A DNA stretch of 64,000 bases. Source: JBOFIQ01 sp051654905 (GTDB lineage Bacteria > Actinomycetota > Actinomycetes > Propionibacteriales > Propionibacteriaceae). The stretch spans positions 1-64,000 of the forward strand of contig JBOFYY010000156.1 in the NCBI GenBank assembly GCA_051654905.1, in the 5' to 3' direction. The notes under the pieces were generated by a model. The model worked only from the letters and a program-made list of their open reading frames with translations. It was not told the DNA's origin and made no database searches. The translations under genes were made by a program, and so were the position numbers. This document shows positions 62,755 through 64,000 of this stretch, piece by piece (the stretch's first letter is position 1; every line of letters begins with the position of its first letter).

Positions 62755-63119
62755 TGGAGATGGCGGGAATTGAACCCGCGTCCTTACGAGGCGACTCAGA
62801 CCTTCTCCGGGCGCATTCGGCTATACGTTCTACTTGGCTCCTACGCTCACGCCGACAAGTCGTAGACAAGCCCAGTCTGATAAAAGTCCCCTATCAACCC
62901 TCAGACAAGGTTGATAGAGCAAGCCTCCTAAATGAGGCCAGCTACCGGAGCGGAGACACCCCCGGGCTGACCCTTCGATCACTGATCAGGCAGCGAGAGC
63001 GAAGTCAGTGCGCGTATTGTTGGCACTTATTGGTTTCCAGAGATCGTTTACGAGATAACCCTGGATCCTCGGCCCGCTTCTTCTGAGACTACCGTCCCAA
63101 GTCGAAACCGATCATCCCC
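62755..63119 (-). ncRNA. ssrA: tmRNA
   Basis: tmRNA rescues ribosomes stalled on broken messages. The 5' end GGGGATGATCGGTTTCGACT (63119 downwards) and the 3' end with the T-arm GGTTCAATTCCCGCC and CATCTCC form the tRNA-like acceptor stem (seven pairs, one G-U). The tag frame at 62986-63024 encodes ANNTRTDFALAA followed by TGA. The CCA is not encoded, because the bases after the discriminator A are CTC. The gene is the integration site of the island to its left. Confidence 0.96.
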
Positions 63120-63198
63120 CTGTTTAGTTGTTTACTTCACCATCTCTGATGAAGCTTTTCTAGTATAGCGCCCTAGCAGCACTTTCTCTCATTATTTT

Positions 63199-63909
63199 CT
63201 AGATCTTAGGACTGACTAGTGGCACACCTTCATTAAGCACCTGCAACCGCAGAACATATGAAACTGGGTTACGCCAATCTTCGCCTTGTGCCGCCTTGAA
63301 AGTACCAATAAAGCTCAGCACCAAGAAAATAATTACCGAGACTGACATAAATAGGGACCCCATACTGTTGTAGTTATAGGAATCACTTGGCAGGCAATCA
63401 GTTATCCACAAACACGCCAGCCCCAGTAAATGTGAGACAAAATAGAAGTTGAATGCTTTAGCAGCTTCTCGACGCGAGTAGCTGCCCGGTCTACTAGTAA
63501 AAAATACCAATGCTGGACCGAGTAACCAACTAAAAAAGAACGAATAATGTGCGAATGCCGCTGCAGCTCGTCCACCACGATCTTGTCTCTTAGTCATAGC
63601 TGACTGCAAAACTACTGGATGCGATGCCACCGCAGCAGGACGGTGGACTAGCCCCAAGAATGCCGCATTGAGTTCTCCACGATTACTAGCTTTGCTAACA
63701 ATATCAAGTCGATGAGTCAGCTCAATATCATCAATACGTCCTTGGTCGCGAACATTTTCCAACCATGCCTTTGCACGCTTTCGCTGCTCATCATTAACTT
63801 GCAGTTCAAGAGTGGGGTGTGGTTCGTACAGCGGAAACTCAGGCATAACTCTATTATTCTTCATTCTGCCGCTAGCATCATCAGGGCTATCCCCTAACTG
63901 ACCCCACAT
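63199..63909 (-). CDS. membrane protein with DUF1707-like N-terminus and DUF4870-like C-terminus
   Basis: About 236 residues. Residues 40-85 (RAKAWLENVRDQGRIDDIEL, then HRLDIVSKASNRGELNAAFL) match the DUF1707/SHOCT-like helical domain found in actinobacterial envelope proteins. Three or four membrane segments follow in the DUF4870 pattern (FAHYSFFFSWLLGPALVFF; AAKAFNFYFVSHLLGL). ATG 63909 is chosen because AGGAG lies 9 bases upstream. It is divergent from the FKBP gene. Confidence 0.75.
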   Translation of the reverse strand: MWGQLGDSPDDASGRMKNNRVMPEFPLYEPHPTLELQVNDEQRKRAKAWLENVRDQGRIDDIELTHRLDIVSKASNRGELNAAFLGLVHRPAAVASHPVVLQSAMTKRQDRGGRAAAAFAHYSFFFSWLLGPALVFFTSRPGSYSRREAAKAFNFYFVSHLLGLACLWITDCLPSDSYNYNSMGSLFMSVSVIIFLVLSFIGTFKAAQGEDWRNPVSYVLRLQVLNEGVPLVSPKI

Positions 63910-63936
63910 CTTTGCGCTCTCCTCTAGGCTAGAGAC

Positions 63937-64000
63937 ATGCAAAAACCAGAAATTGATTTCCCAGAAGGTCCAGCACCTACCGAACTAGTAATTATCGACG
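63937..64000 (+). CDS. FKBP-type peptidyl-prolyl isomerase (5' end only)
   Basis: ATG 63937 opens a frame that leaves the window. MQKPEIDFPEGPAPTELVII matches the N-terminus of actinobacterial FKBP proteins (xxKPEIDFPxGxxPxxLVIxD), which fold proline-containing proteins. Only 21 residues are visible. Confidence 0.8.
   Translation, partial: MQKPEIDFPEGPAPTELVIID

Larger units (their letters stand above)
57258..62755. mobile_element. ssrA-integrated genomic island (degraded)
   Basis: The segment is bounded by direct copies of the ssrA 3' end, each with its own hairpin. It carries a DUF4143 ATPase, small unknowns, a VOC protein, an Mrr-type endonuclease and a small lipoprotein, with long non-coding gaps. 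No integrase, excisionase or replication gene is seen, so the island is immobile by itself. Confidence 0.65.

Noticed and set aside
57258..62755. Intact prophage or integrative conjugative element
   Set aside because: No integrase, replication, structural or conjugation gene is found between the repeats.

Overview
The window looks like a chromosomal piece of a lower-GC actinomycete (Actinomycetota, perhaps Actinomycetaceae of the Arcanobacterium/Trueperella type; the genus is a guess). The evidence is the order nrdJ-nrdR-(divS-like)-lexA, miaB/miaA/hflX next to recA-recX-DUF3046-clgR, the mtrA-mtrB-lpqB-comF-hpf cluster, actinobacterial-type LexA boxes, and a tmRNA tag (ANNTRTDFALAA) of actinobacterial type.

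Bases 1-46,300 are a dense core region. It holds deoxyribonucleotide synthesis (class II RNR and NrdR), an SOS module (three LexA boxes in the lexA/divS-like divergent promoter and a perfect one before recA), DNA repair (DinG-like helicase, Nei-like glycosylase, YcaQ-like glycosylase), tRNA and ribosome modification (MiaA, MiaB, RimO, TcdA, HflX, HPF), and a sucrose PTS/sucrose-6-phosphate hydrolase locus with a LacI repressor and two candidate operators. It also holds menaquinone genes (menD, menC), a tightly overlapping shikimate cluster (DAHP synthase, aroB, aroD, aroE), a TetR-controlled ATPase/YhgE-Pip operon with a perfect palindromic operator, and the MtrAB-LpqB envelope signalling system. 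Two core loci are decaying: cinA (frameshifted and truncated) and a membrane protein gene near 46 kb split by an in-frame TAA.

Bases 46,300-57,250 are accessory and, from about 48 kb on, visibly richer in G+C than the core, pointing to import from a higher-GC actinomycete. The stretch carries a Doc-type toxin-antitoxin pair, a frameshifted ECF-transporter remnant behind a DtxR-like box, a GNAT-ASCH fusion, a broken carbamoyltransferase, fragments of a large serine recombinase at three places, DUF3800 and DUF6891-like fragments, a DUF4143 ATPase, a hipB gene with a truncated hipA and three evenly spaced operator repeats, and an intact PadR-controlled ABC exporter operon with a 19-bp inverted-repeat operator.

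Bases 57,258-62,755 are best read as an old integrated island. It lies between the intact tmRNA gene (ssrA, minus strand, 3' end near 62,755) and a directly repeated, partly decayed copy of the ssrA 3' end at 57,258-57,325. Its cargo is a second DUF4143 ATPase, an 89-residue unknown, a VOC-family protein, an Mrr-type restriction endonuclease, a 226-residue-class unknown and a small putative lipoprotein. No integrase survives. Past ssrA the core resumes with a DUF1707/DUF4870-like membrane protein and the start of an FKBP-type prolyl isomerase.
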